Shown here piece by piece: positions 1-12,500 of a stretch of DNA of 64,000 nt. A model generated the notes under the pieces. That model saw only the letters and a program-made list of their open reading frames with translations, was not told the origin of the DNA and ran no database searches. This DNA is from Candidatus Methylumidiphilus alinenensis (GTDB lineage Bacteria > Pseudomonadota > Gammaproteobacteria > Methylococcales > Methylococcaceae), in contig QJPH01000321.1 in the NCBI GenBank assembly GCA_003242955.1, forward strand, positions 32,164-96,163, read 5' to 3'. A program made the translations under genes and the position numbers. Within the stretch, counting starts at the first letter, position 1; each line of letters begins with the position of its first letter.

Positions 1-541
1 GGAACCGGCCCGCCATGCCAATGATGGCGATGCCTCTGGCCTTGCTGTCCGCCACCCCTTGTGTGGGCTGTGGCAGGTCAAGCGGTGTGACTTCGTCGTC
101 CTCGGCATCAAACGCATCCAGCAATAGCGAACCAGAAATGCCATCGCCCGTACTCGGCTCGACGGCCTGGGTCTGATCAGCGGCATGCTGCGCCGGTTCA
201 GGCTGGGTATGCGCTGCGGCAGTTTTCAAGCAGCTTGCCGTCTGCGGCTCGCCTTGGGCTAGGCCAAAGCATACCGCAAAGTCGTTTTGATAGCGGGTTT
301 GCAAATGCGCCTGCAACGCTGCCAGCGTTGTGTGCTCTAAGAAAGTGGACGCGTCCAGACGCACAAAAGGAAAGGTCCGATTCAGTTGGTTTGCCAATTG
401 GGTCAATGTGATTGAGTCGAAGCCATAGCCGCTTAGGCTTTCCCCGGGGTTTACCCGATGCTGTTCCATACCCAGCACCGTGGCGACCGCTTTGACCAAT
501 GCAGCTTCCACGAGCAAAGGCATTTTTTCTCTGCTAGTCAT
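1..541 (-). CDS. trans-AT polyketide synthase, N-terminal part (ACP then KS start)
   Basis: This gene runs off the left edge of the window; only its first 180 codons are visible. Its ATG (541-539) overlaps the TGA of the upstream PKS (540-538) as ATGA, so the two are translationally coupled. The visible product starts with an acyl carrier protein: the phosphopantetheine site reads GYGFDSITL around residue 51, at about 390 on the DNA. A low-complexity Gln/Ala/Glu/Asp-rich linker follows, then at the edge the opening GIAIIGMAGRF of a ketosynthase. The upstream protein ends in KS-OX without an ACP, so this ACP very likely completes that split oxygen-insertion module. The KS then begins module 5. 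Downstream modules and chain release lie outside the window. Confidence 0.93.
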   Translation of the reverse strand, partial: MTSREKMPLLVEAALVKAVATVLGMEQHRVNPGESLSGYGFDSITLTQLANQLNRTFPFVRLDASTFLEHTTLAALQAHLQTRYQNDFAVCFGLAQGEPQTASCLKTAAAHTQPEPAQHAADQTQAVEPSTGDGISGSLLLDAFDAEDDEVTPLDLPQPTQGVADSKARGIAIIGMAGRF

Positions 542-3500
542 GCCAATTCGTCCTTCGTTGTAGAGCGAACCAATTCAAGTCTTTCTTTTTCAATGGATTG
601 TTCTCCAAGTGCCCTAGCTTTGTCGGAGGGCAAAATGTGTCCAAGCTTCACCATGATGTCCAGATTGTCCCTTCCTAGCTTGGTGAGCAAAGCGAACTTC
701 ATCGCCTCAATCCTGGGGTCGTTTTTGTTGATGTACAGCTTCTGCTGCAAAGCCTGCAAGAATCGTTCAGCCTCCGGCCAGAGGTTCGGGCCGACCAGCC
801 GGTACATCGTGGGAATGGCAGGCATGTTGATGAGCCGCCAGTATAGCCCCCAGTCCTTGACCGGGCTGGGAAAGGCGCCAATTTGCTCCGCCAGCCACAT
901 GTTTTGCTGCGCCGAGTCGATGCTGGGGAAAAGCTGCCCGCGCTTGCTTTCTTTGCGGCGGTCGTTTCGGATGGCTTCGCGCATGGCATCTGCGCCAGGG
1001 AGTTTGCAAGCCCCTGACAACACCTTCGAGAACCAGCGCGCTTCCAGTTCCATCGTCGGAATCACGCTCAACGAGGCATGTTTGCGTCCAATGAAGCACA
1101 GCCTGGGATGGTCTGGGTGGAACTGGTGCTTGTACAACTCGTCGGCCTTGATAGACGGCGGCAGGAATGGGAAGCTAGTTTCTTCGTAGCCAGTGCAATC
1201 AACAATGATATCAATCGCTTCCCGGCTACCGTCTTGGAACTCGCACTGGCTTGCCGACACGGCGCGCACTTCCGGCTTGAACAGAATTTTCCCTTCACTC
1301 GCCACGCGTGGAAAATCGCAACTCACCAGCAAGACGCTTTCTTTGACCGGGAATGTCGGCAGCAGATCAGCACTCTCCAGGCAGGCCATGTGCTGCGGAA
1401 TGGACGCACGCCATTCCTGTAGAATGTCCTCCGTGCGTTGCCGGTTGATAATCAGCCTTTTGACGGGGGAAATGGATCCGTCGTTAGTGGTAAAGCCAAA
1501 CATGCGAGGAATGATCATCTTTTTCGAGCGCAGGCTCATAACCACCTGGGCGGCTTCGCCGGCGGCATCGACAGCGATGTCCATGCCGCTCACGCCATTG
1601 CCGATGATGAGCACCCGCTTGCCGCGGAAAATCTCTGGAGAATGATAGTTTGCCGAGTGCAGTCGCTCGCCTTGAAAGACTTCTATGCCGGGATAGTAAA
1701 CCGTTTTCGGCTGCCAAAAATTGCCGATGCATATGCTGACGGCGTCAAAGCTTTGCGTGTGCAGCCCACCGTCCGCCTTGCGCAGCGTCAGATGCCAGCC
1801 CCCGCCATCGTGTGCCAAGCTTTCCAGTGCTGTTTCCAATTGGATATGCGGCCTTAGCTGGAAATGGCCGGCATAGTCGTTGAGATACTGGTTCAATTCG
1901 CTGACACCGGGGAAAATCGACATCGACTCAGGCGGCGGGAAATCCGAAAACAGCGAAGTGAATTTTGATGTTTGCAAGCGGACTGACCGATAAGGCCCAC
2001 CCTGGTGACCGTCGCGGAAGCACCATATACCGCCAATGCGGTCAGTTTTTTCAAACACCGTCGGCGCATGGCCGTCTTCGATCAGGCATTTTGCCGTCGC
2101 CAGACCCGCAGGCCCTGCACCAATGACCGCGACGGACAATTTAGCTGTGCTGCGTTCCTTGGAGGGATGGGGCGCATCCACGAATAACGCCGTAGGCATG
2201 GCAGGCTTTGCCGTCACGGTCGGCATCCAGTAGCGTTCTTTTTGGAAAGGATAGGTGGGCAGGGAAATCCGCTGCAATGGCGCGGCATTGGGGCTGCGGT
2301 TGATGTGCAGGCCTTGCCAATCGACCATCTGACCGCTTACCCAAGCTTGGGCGGTCACCTGTGCCTGGCCATGCGCTTCGGCCCAGGGCTGTAGCGGCTG
2401 CTCTTCGGCTTGGGCAGTGCCTTGGAAGACACCCTTGATGTGGCTGGGCCGCCCATGTTCCTGCCCATCTATCCATTGGCCCAGCATGTCCAACAGACCG
2501 GCTTGCGTAGAGAATACAAGTGCCAGCCGCTCCGGCATGGCCTCGCGGCCTTGCTGGAGGGTATGGCTGAGGCTTTCCGGGTCCACCGGCAGAGTTTGCA
2601 GGAAGCGCAGGAAACGCTTGGCATAGACAAGCAAGCGCTCGCAACTCTTTGCGGACAACGGGAACACCCAAGGGCCGAGCGCCGCCCCCTGCGCCGGGAC
2701 AGTTTCGGGCTGCGGATATTCCTCCACAATCACATGGTGGTTGGTGCCCCCGGCACCAAATGAGCTAAGTCCGGCGCGCCGGGGATGGCGTTTCCCGCTG
2801 ACTGTCACTGGCTGCCACTCAGTCAGTGTCTGTTGCACGTAAAAAGGCGTGTCTGCAAACGCGATATGGGGATTCAGGCTCGCAGAGTGCAAGGAAGGCA
2901 GCAGGGTTTTGTGCTTCATTTGCAGCAGCACCTTGGTCAGCCCGGCTAGGCCGGCAGCCGATTCCAAATGGCCGATGTTGGATTTGACCGAACCGATGGC
3001 GCACTGCTGCCGCCGCTGGACGCCTAGGCTCTGGTAAGCCTGCGTCAGGGCACTGATTTCGATGGGGTCGCCGATGGCTGTGCCTGTGCCGTGGGCCTCG
3101 ACATAGTTGACAGTGTTCGGGTCGATGGCTGACCGGCGCAAGGCGCGGCCAATCACTTTGGACTGGGCATTGGGGTTGGGTACGGTATAGCCGCTGGTCT
3201 TGCCACCCGCGTTCATGGAAGATGCCTTGATGATGCCGTAAATGTGGTCGCCGTCGGCTTCCGCCTGCTGTAAAGGCTTTAGCAAGACAGCGCCCACGCC
3301 CTCGCCGCCGACAAAGCCGTCCGCATCGGCACCAAAGCTTTTGCACTGATTGCCCTGGGTCATCATGGTCGAGGCTGACAGGCGCAGGTAATGCTTGGGG
3401 TGGAGGATCAAGTTGACGCCGCCGGCAATTGCCAAATCGCATTCCCCGTGCGCAAAGCTTTCGTAAGCGAGGTGCAGTGCGGTCAGTGAGCTGGAACAGG

Positions 3501-6500
3501 CGGTGTCAACCGCCAAGCTCGGTCCGTCGAAATCGAACAAATAGGAAATCCGGTTCGCCAGCGACCAGAACGAGGAATGGGCTGTCACGGTGTTGCCGAC
3601 CGACCATTGTTCGCCAGCCAGTGATTCATAGTCGGCGTGCATTGCCCCCACAAACACGCCGACCGTCTGCCGGGCAAGCGACTGGCGGGTATAGCCTGCG
3701 TCTTCCAGCGCAGTCCAGGCGGTTTCAACAAACAACCGCTCCTGCGGATCCATCAGGCGGGCTTCGTTAGGCGAAATTGAGAAGAACAGTGGGTCAAACA
3801 TGTCCACATCGTCGATGAACCCCCCCCATTTGCTATAAATCGCTCCAACTTTATACTTGTCGGAGGAATAATAATCTTGCCAGTCCCAGCGCTCTTTCGG
3901 CACTTCGCGTATGCAGTTTTTGCCTTGTTTCAAATTTTGCCAGAACTGTTCCACATCCTCGGCCATAGGATATTTGCCACTGATGCCGATAATGGCGATG
4001 TCATGGTTTGTGGCTTCCGTGCTGATGCCAGGCTGTGTCGGCGCTATCTGCTCAGTTGTCGACGCAATCGCAGGCACCGCACCGCCGCAGGCCATGCCAA
4101 GCGTCGCCAGCAGCGCCTCGCGGTGATGCTCAGTGAAATATGCGGCCAGACTGGCTATGGTGTTGTGCTGGTACAGGGTGGCAACGGGCAGTTTTCCCAT
4201 ATGGCTTTCAAAGGCTTGGAGGACGCTTATGATGACTAAGGAATCCATCCCGTAAACATCGAAAGACGCTTGCGGATCTATGCGGGATTTTCTGATTTTC
4301 AGAGCTTCGGCAAAGATTGTTTTGACGAAATCCTCCACTTTTTCGGCAAAGTTAGCACCGTCGGGTTCGGGAACAGGCTCCACCGCTTCCGGCTGAGCTT
4401 CGGGCGCAAAGGCCTCGGCTTGACCGTACAATTGCACACCCATGTCGCGCAGGTGCGCCTGGCTCGCCTTGATTGGCACCACTTGGCCCAATGGGCTTGC
4501 AATGAACCGCTCAATTACTTCCATGCCTTCCTCGGGGTCGATTGAGTACACACCACGGGCGGCTAGTTGCTGCCGGTAGGCTGCACTGGAAACCACCCCG
4601 ACGCTTCCCCAATAACCCCAGTTGATCACTTTCACTGGATAATGGACACTATTCTGCAAATGGCGGGCGAATGCGTCTTTGAACGTGCATGCCGCCGCGT
4701 AGTTGCTCTGCCCTGCATAGCAGGTGAACGATTCACCCGAAGAGAAGAATAGGAAAAAGTCCAATGGCTCGCCGTCCAGGGCTTTGTGCAGGTTGACGCT
4801 GCCTTGCACCTTGGGCGCAAGTGCTTCCAAGAAAAGGCTCTCGTCCATGTTGGCGATGGATTTGTCGCGCAGCACCAATGCGGAATGGACAACGCCATGA
4901 ATGCGTCCAAAGTGGTTTCTGGCCAAGGCAATCGCTTGTCTCAATGCGCCCAAGTCGCTGGCATCGGCTTGCAGATACAGGGCTTGGCCGCCTCTGGCCG
5001 CAACTGCGCCGATTTTGTCCCGCACTCCGGCATCGGCTGCGCTGCGTCCAATCCATACAATCCGGGCCTGGACTTGTTCGGCCAAATAACAACTGAACGC
5101 AAAGCCGATGCCACCGGCACCGCCCAGAATCAGGTATACCCCTTGATGGCGAAAGACGGTTTGTTCGGCGGGCGGCAGTTCCAACGACGCCAGGGTCAGC
5201 ACAAAGCGCTCGCCAAACCGCAAGGCGGTCTCCCGCCCTAGGTCTGTAAAGGGTTCCGCCTGAATTTGCGCAGCCAACGGGGCCATAGCCTCGGTTTTGC
5301 GGAAATCCACGCAACTGACTTGAAGTTGGGGGTATTCCTTGGCAATCGTCTTGGCTAAACCGAACAAACTGCCTACCAAGGGGTTAGTCTGCTCGTGCGC
5401 GTGGATGGCATGGGCACCTTCGGTCAACACGCGCAGTTGCACCCGGTTGTGCAGCCATTGCATCTGGCCTAGCGCCTTGACCAGCCTCAGCAGAGAAAGC
5501 ACACCGATTTGCTGGCTGTCGCGCAATTGCTCATCCAGCAGCGAAGCTGGCGGATAATTCTGTATCCCTCCCATGAAGTAGACGATATCCGGACAAGGAA
5601 ACCCGCCCGCTTGCAAGCAACGCGCAATGGCTTGGGGTTGCGAATAATCCGCCTCCCAGCCGCGCTCGTCCCGCCGTTCGGTATGCGCCGCCAGACGGAT
5701 ATCCCAGATGGAGTCGGCAATATGCGCCTGGACCAGGCTTTCCTGCAAACGGACGGAGGTTTCATGGCCTGTGGAAATGAACAGCACCGTCCGCCCCGGC
5801 TGCCAGACCGGCTCGTTTTCGGCGGGCGGAGTTGCCAGCCAGCGCGGCACATAGAAGAAATTGCCAAGAGTGTCCTTTTGCGTCTGGTAGAACACCTCGC
5901 GCAGGCGCAGGCAGACCTGTCCCCGCGCATCCAACAGCGACAAGTTGAAACGCATGGGGCCTAGCTTTTCCAGATGGGCATAGCTCTTTGGAGTCGGCAG
6001 CGCCAGGTATTCCACCGTTTCGACGGTGTGCGGGAGCAGTCCCTTGACCCGCCCGCCGCCGTCGGCTTGGTTCAGTATGAACGCGGCACCAAGCTGCAAG
6101 CAACCGTCCAACAGCGCGGGCGAGAATTTGTAGGGTTGGCATTGACTGTCCCACTCGGCGTCTAGGGCCAATTCCGCCAAGGCTTCGCCTTGGCCGAGAT
6201 AAATTTTCTGCACACACTGCAATGCGCCGCCGTGGTGGACGCCGACGCTTTGCAATTGGGCGTAAAGCTGCTGCCTGCCAAGCTGGGGCAGGCCCGCAGT
6301 GCACAGCACCTGCACCCTGTCGGACATTGGGGGGGCGACGGGCGGGGCGGACAGCACATACTCACCGCTGCTGTGCAAATCGCCTTCCACCCCCTGCACG
6401 GCGAAGGAATAATGCGGGCCATGTGCCTGCCGCAATACGATCCTTACCGTTGTTTGCCGCTCGACCACCAGCGGCTTGGCCCAAACGATGCGGGATAGCA

Positions 6501-9500
6501 GAAACGGCTGGTCGACCGACAAGGCCAACGCGGCCCTTGCCATTTCCAGATAGGCCACGCCGGGTAGCACCCCTTTCCCGCCGACTTGGTGGTGTTGCAG
6601 AAGCCAGTCGGACGCTTTGAATGTCTTCTCATAGGTCAACCCCTCCACCAAGCTCAGGCCCGGATGGATTTTGTCCAGCAGCGGATGAAACGCCTCGCTC
6701 GCTGTGCGGGGGGCGGGCGGGTCAATGGCCGTTTGTGGAATCCAAAAACGCTCCCGTTCAAACGGATACGTCGGCAGGGGCAGGCGTCGCAGTCCCTCCC
6801 CGGCCGCGTACAATTGATGCCAGTCGGGCGTGAATCCTTGCTCGTACAACTCGCCTAATTGTTGCAACTGGTCAAGGTACGCCGACCCGGCCGGCCGGCC
6901 GGCGTTTTCTTGGATGAGCAGCACCAATTGCTGGCCCTGCCGCTTCGTGTCGCGGCTGGCCGTCTGGCGCTTGGGATTTAAAGAAGCCGACCCTAAGTAA
7001 GCGGTCAATTCATGCTTGTCTCGCACCAAGAAGGCCGCGCGGTAGGCAAAATGGCTGCGACCGACTTGCAGCGTGTAGGCAATGTTGGCGAGTCGGGCCG
7101 ACTGCCCGTCTCGCGCCAGCCAGTGCCTAAGGTCTGCGCATTTTTGCGCGAATGCGGCGGCCGTTTTCGCCGAGACTGGAACCAGAAAGCCGGGTCTGGG
7201 CTGCTCGCGGTCAGAGTTGGCCTGGGTCGGCGGTTCATCGATCACGAGATGGCAATTGGTGCCGCTGATGCCGAAGGAACTGATCGCGGCCCGACGGATG
7301 CCGCCATCCGGCACGACCCAGTCTTGCAATTGCCGGTTGACGTAAAATGGACTGTCTTCGAAATTGACGTATTCATTCAACCGCTCACAATGCAGCGAAG
7401 GCACGATTTTCCGATGCTTCAAGGACAGCAGCACTTTGATCACGCTGGATACACCGGCGGCATACGCGGTATGGCCAATATTGGTTTTCACCGAACCAAT
7501 CGGGCAAAACTGCTTATTCTGGGTGAATTTTCGGAAGGCGCCTGTCAGCGCTTCGATTTCTATTGGATCGCCCAGTTTCGTGCCAGTGCCGTGGGTTTCG
7601 ATATAGTTGATGCTATCGGCAGCAATGCCATAGTTTTGGTAGACGGAAATTTCCAACTCGGTTTGCGAAACCGAACTGGGGGCCGTCATGCCATTCGTTT
7701 TACCGTCCTGGTTGACGCCAATGCCGCGAATTACACCGTAGATATGGTCGCCGTCCTGCAATGCCTTCCCCAAAGGCTTCAGCAAGATGGCGGCGGATGC
7801 CTCGCCTGGCACGAACCCGTCGGCATCGTTGTCAAATGCGCGGCACTGCCCGGTCGGGGACAGCATCCCGGACTTGCTGGTCAGCTTGTAAAAAAAAGGC
7901 GTGGTACAAATGTGTATGCCGCCAGCCAGTGCCATGTCACTCTCGCCGGCCAGCAAACTTTGGCAGGCCAGATTGATGGCGACCAGCGAAGAAGAACATG
8001 CAGTATTGACGGCAATGCTCGGGCCTTTCAGGTTGAGGAAATAGGAAATCCTCGCCGCCATCACCGACGGCTCGTTGCCCGGAAACGAAAAACCTTCGAT
8101 GGCTGCGCCTTCCTCATGGTGCATTCTAGTCTGGTAATCGCCCTTGGTCGCGCCGGCATAAACCCCCAGCTTGACTCCGGACAGCGACACATCTGAATAG
8201 CCGGCATCTTCCAGGGTGTGCCAGCAGTCCTCAAGGAAAATACGCTGCTGCGGATCGGCAAGCTCTGCTTCTTTGCCGGAGACTTGGAAAAACAGCGAGT
8301 CGAAACGGTCGATATCCTTTAGAAAACCACCCCATTTAGAATAGGTCTTGTCGCGCTTGCCGGGGTCGGGGTCGTAATGCTCGTCAATGTCCCAGCGATC
8401 CGGCGGCACTTCGGTCACGCAATTTCTCCCTTGCACCAAGTTCTGCCAGTATTCGTCCACCCCGTCCGCCAGGGGAAAGCGGCCTGCCATGCCTATGATG
8501 GCAATGTTCATCTGCTTGTCGCCGGCGTCTGGGCTGGCGGCGGACTCGGCTTGCGCCTGGGCGTTTTTCTTTAAATCCTCGGCTAAGATTTTTTGCAGAT
8601 GGAATCCTTGGAACGCCAGCGCCTCGTTGCCTTGCGCATCGATCAGCGCCAAATCCAACACGATATGCTCGTCTTTGACCGTGGCGGCCTTGGCTAGGCC
8701 GTAGTACAAGTCGCCGTGCAATTCTTGGAAAACCTGTATCCGGTCGATTAGCACCGGTATGAAAAAGTTTTTCTGATTACCCGAGAGAAAACTTGCAAAA
8801 TAAAGCCCGGTGGCAAAAAGGCCGTCCACGATGGAAGGCTCCAGTACAAACTGATGCCTTAATTGCTCGCCTTCCACGCTTCTCTTTAATTGGCTAACCG
8901 CCGTTTTGCCCTGTATATGAATTTTCTGTATGGTTTGATAGGAAGGGCCAACCTTCAAAATAGCATCGGGCGTGTAGATTTCCGTCGGACTCACTGCGCT
9001 GTCAAACTGCTCCCAAACCTGCCGGAACTCCCGATTGACGGAAGTCGGCGCGGCAAGTTCGCGGAAGTGTCCGTCAACGCTGACTTTGTAGGCATCCGGC
9101 TGGTTGGCTTTCCGGCTCTGGATCGCGAAGCGGTTGCCGTTGACGCCTGGTGTCAATTGCAACTGGCAATCCAACGGAACGCCCGGCACGGTCATCATCG
9201 GGAATTTGATGTCAAAATTTTCCACTTGCAAACCGACGGCAGATCCAAACAGCCTGCGTGTGCCGATGTAAAGCATTTCAAGATAGGCATCTGACGGCAT
9301 GATGTACTGCCCGTAGATCACATGGTCGCGAATGCAATTGTTGCCTTCGACGGTGATCCGGTAATTCAGAAAAGCCTCTTCGCCCCGAACCCCATTGCCT
9401 TGTGCCGCAAAACCGTAATGCAGACAATGCGGGCCTATCGTGCTGGCAAGGCCGGGCAGCGCTTGGAAGACAGCAGGCGTGCCGGCCTCCGCCTGTTGGG

Positions 9501-12500
9501 CCGGCCTGCCACCGCCGTGACCCTGGGCGATATGCGCAGCCAGCGCGGCCACCGTGGTGTAATCGAACAGCGCGGTTTTGCTCAGGGAGATGCCTAGGGT
9601 TTTATTCAGTTCGTTAATCAGATCGATACCTGTGATCGAGTCAATGCCGTATTCGGAAAAAGGCTTGTCCTCGTCAATGTCCTGGCCGCGTATCCCTGAG
9701 GCTGCTTCGACGCAGCCAAGCACAACATCCAATAGTTTCTGCTCAAGTTCTTCGTCCTTGGCGCTCGCTGCGATGGCCGCTGGCGACGGTATCGCAAGCT
9801 GCGCCGCAACGGCATCCCTGACGGGTCTTGGACGGTTGGCGGGCGCGTCTTCGATGGATGCAGGGCTTTCACTAAGCATTTGCCAAGTGGCCGTAGGTTG
9901 GCGCACGATGACTTGCTGTGCCTGCCCTGCTTTCTCTGCGACCATGACATGCTGCGCCAGATCCAAGCCGGTCGCCGCAGGACCTAGAGTTTCAAACTGT
10001 TGGAAGCCGGCTGCCTTGAAGAGTCGTTGCCAAGTTTGCGGCGTCAGCAGCGGACTGTCAGGGATGCGGCATTGTCCGTCCTCATACAGCCACCAACCAT
10101 CCAGTAGGCCAAAGGTCAGGGTAAGAACATCCTGAGCCTGGGTCATTTCGTTTAGAATGACCCATCCGTGGGGCTTAAGCAAGGAGTGGACGTTGCCTAG
10201 GGTGGTTTTGATATCGGGGGTCGCATGTAACACATTGGTCGCCAGAACCACGTCAAAACTGCCCGCTTGCAGCCCTTGGCCGGTCAGGTTTTTGGCAATG
10301 TCCAGAAGTTGGAATGCCATGAACGGATAATGTTCGGCAAAATGCTTTTTGCCGTGGACGATGAAAAAATTGGAAACATCGGTGTACACATACTCCAACT
10401 GGCCGGCGTAGGGCCGGATCGCCTCCAGAACGCTGGCAGAGGTTCCGCCTGTGCCCGCGCCGATTTCCAGAATGCGTATCTTCTCGCCGTCTTTGAGCAT
10501 TTTCTTGCGCACTTCGACGAAGGTTCGCGCAGTGTGCGCAGACAGCGCGTTGAAGTAGTCGGAAACCGGGGTGTTTTTGTAAATGCCCTCCACTTTTTCC
10601 ATGGAAGACCCCGGAAACATCACTTGCGTAGGCAGAATTTCTTCCCGGAACAATGCAGGGTAATGCTCAACGCAATGCACCAACAGGTGCAAGTACGCCC
10701 GAACCTCGGGATACTGTAGGGCGATTTGCGCTTGCCGCGCCTGTGCGTCGGCCGATTCCAGTGGAGCGGTCCGGCTGATGCCCTCCAGCAGCCGACAGGC
10801 CGCTTGGTAGAACCGGTTGAAGCGGGGCGGCACCGCGCCGGGTTTGGCGGCATCCAAAATGTCCATGTTTTGGAAGCTGGCCAGCAGTAATTGATGGGCA
10901 AACTGCTTGAGTACCCGATAGCCTTCCTGGAAGCGGAAAAGGTTGGCCTCCGCCTGAACCGGCGGGTTTAGCACGGCGGTCAGATTTTCTAGTAACGCGG
11001 GAGATGCCAGATCGCTGCCTGCCTGTGGTTTTGTCGGATTCACGTTCATTTTCTCTTGCAATGGGCGGCTGGCTTTTATTGCCACGGCCTGTTCGCTACG
11101 GTGGGCCAGAATGCGCTTGATGGCTTCCATGCCTTCGCCGGGTTGGATCGACCCCATCCCTTGGTTGCCCATGCGCCGTTGGTAGTCTTCCGAGGCGACA
11201 ATGCCGACCGTACCCCAATAGCCCCAGTTGACCACTTGCACAGGGTAGTCCCGGCACTGGTTGAGATAATGGGAAAAGGCATCTTGGAAAGTGCCGCCAG
11301 CCACATAGTTGCCCTGTCCGGGGTTGCCGATGATCGACAAAATGGATGAAAAGAAGAGGATGAAATCTAGTTTTTGTGCTTCCAGGGCTAGGCAGAGGTG
11401 GACGCTGCCCAGCATCTTGGTGTCATACACGGTAAGGAAGTCATCTGCCGACATGTTTTCCAGTGCCTTGTCGCGTAACACAATCGCCGAGTTGAACACC
11501 CCATGAATCTGGCCAAAACGTGCCAGCCCCTGGGCGACTGCCGCCTGCGTCTGTGTCCAGGAAATTAGGTCGGTCGGCACGTAGAGGACTTCGGCACCTT
11601 TTTGTTCAATGCGCGTCACTTGTGCTTGGCGGGCGGAGTCTAAGGGAGTTCTGCCCAAAAGGATCAAGCGCGCTTGGATATGTTCGGCCAAGTATTCGCT
11701 AAGCTGCTGGCCGACGCCGCCGAGACCGCCGGCGATGAGATACACTCCGCGCTGGCGCAAGGGCATCTGTGCCACTGGAGCCAGCCTTGCCTGGTCCATT
11801 TGCCGGACATAGCGCCGCCCTTGGTGCAGGGCCACTTCTTCGGCCCCGGTGTGGCGGGGTTCGGCAAGCATGCTGGCTAAGACGGTTTCATCCCGGAGCA
11901 GTTCGGCAGGATTCATCGACAGGCGGTTGATATGCCAGTGCGGGTATTCCTTAATTAAGGTTTTGGTCAGGCCGGCCAAACCAGCCACCCACGGGAAAAC
12001 CTCGACATCAGCTTGGACATTGTGTATCTGGGCTGTCAACACGCTGAACCATAGCGGTGCCTCGGCGTGTACGCTGCGGGCTAGGGTTTTCACTATTCTG
12101 TGCATGGCATGCACGGAAAACGTCTGTATAGTTTCTAACTGGCGCAGGTCATGCTGATCGGGAATGTGATTCAATAAGCCGGCCAGAAAGTAGATGCGGT
12201 GGATTTGCGGGAAGGCGTTGGCATCAAACTCGGCCTCGCGGAGTGGAATTATGTGGCATCCGGCATAATGTCGCCGCAGTGCCTCCACAACCCGCAAGGC
12301 CGCATCCGAATCGTCCGGCGGCGGCAAAAAGGCCAGAATGGTTTGCTGCAAACCATCGACGATGGTTTGCGATGCCTGCACGGGCGGTTCTTCGACCCAA
12401 TGCGGCACATAAAAGAAATCGCCAAGCGGGTCTTTGGCCTGCTGGAAAATGGCATTTTTGAACCGTGCGCAGACCTGTCCGGTTTCGTCGAGCAAATAAA

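Noticed and set aside
7012..8196. 394-codon open frame on the plus strand, and many similar ones inside the PKS and Tc genes
   Set aside because: They lie opposite strongly conserved KS and DH coding sequence, have no family motifs and are by-products of GC-rich coding DNA.
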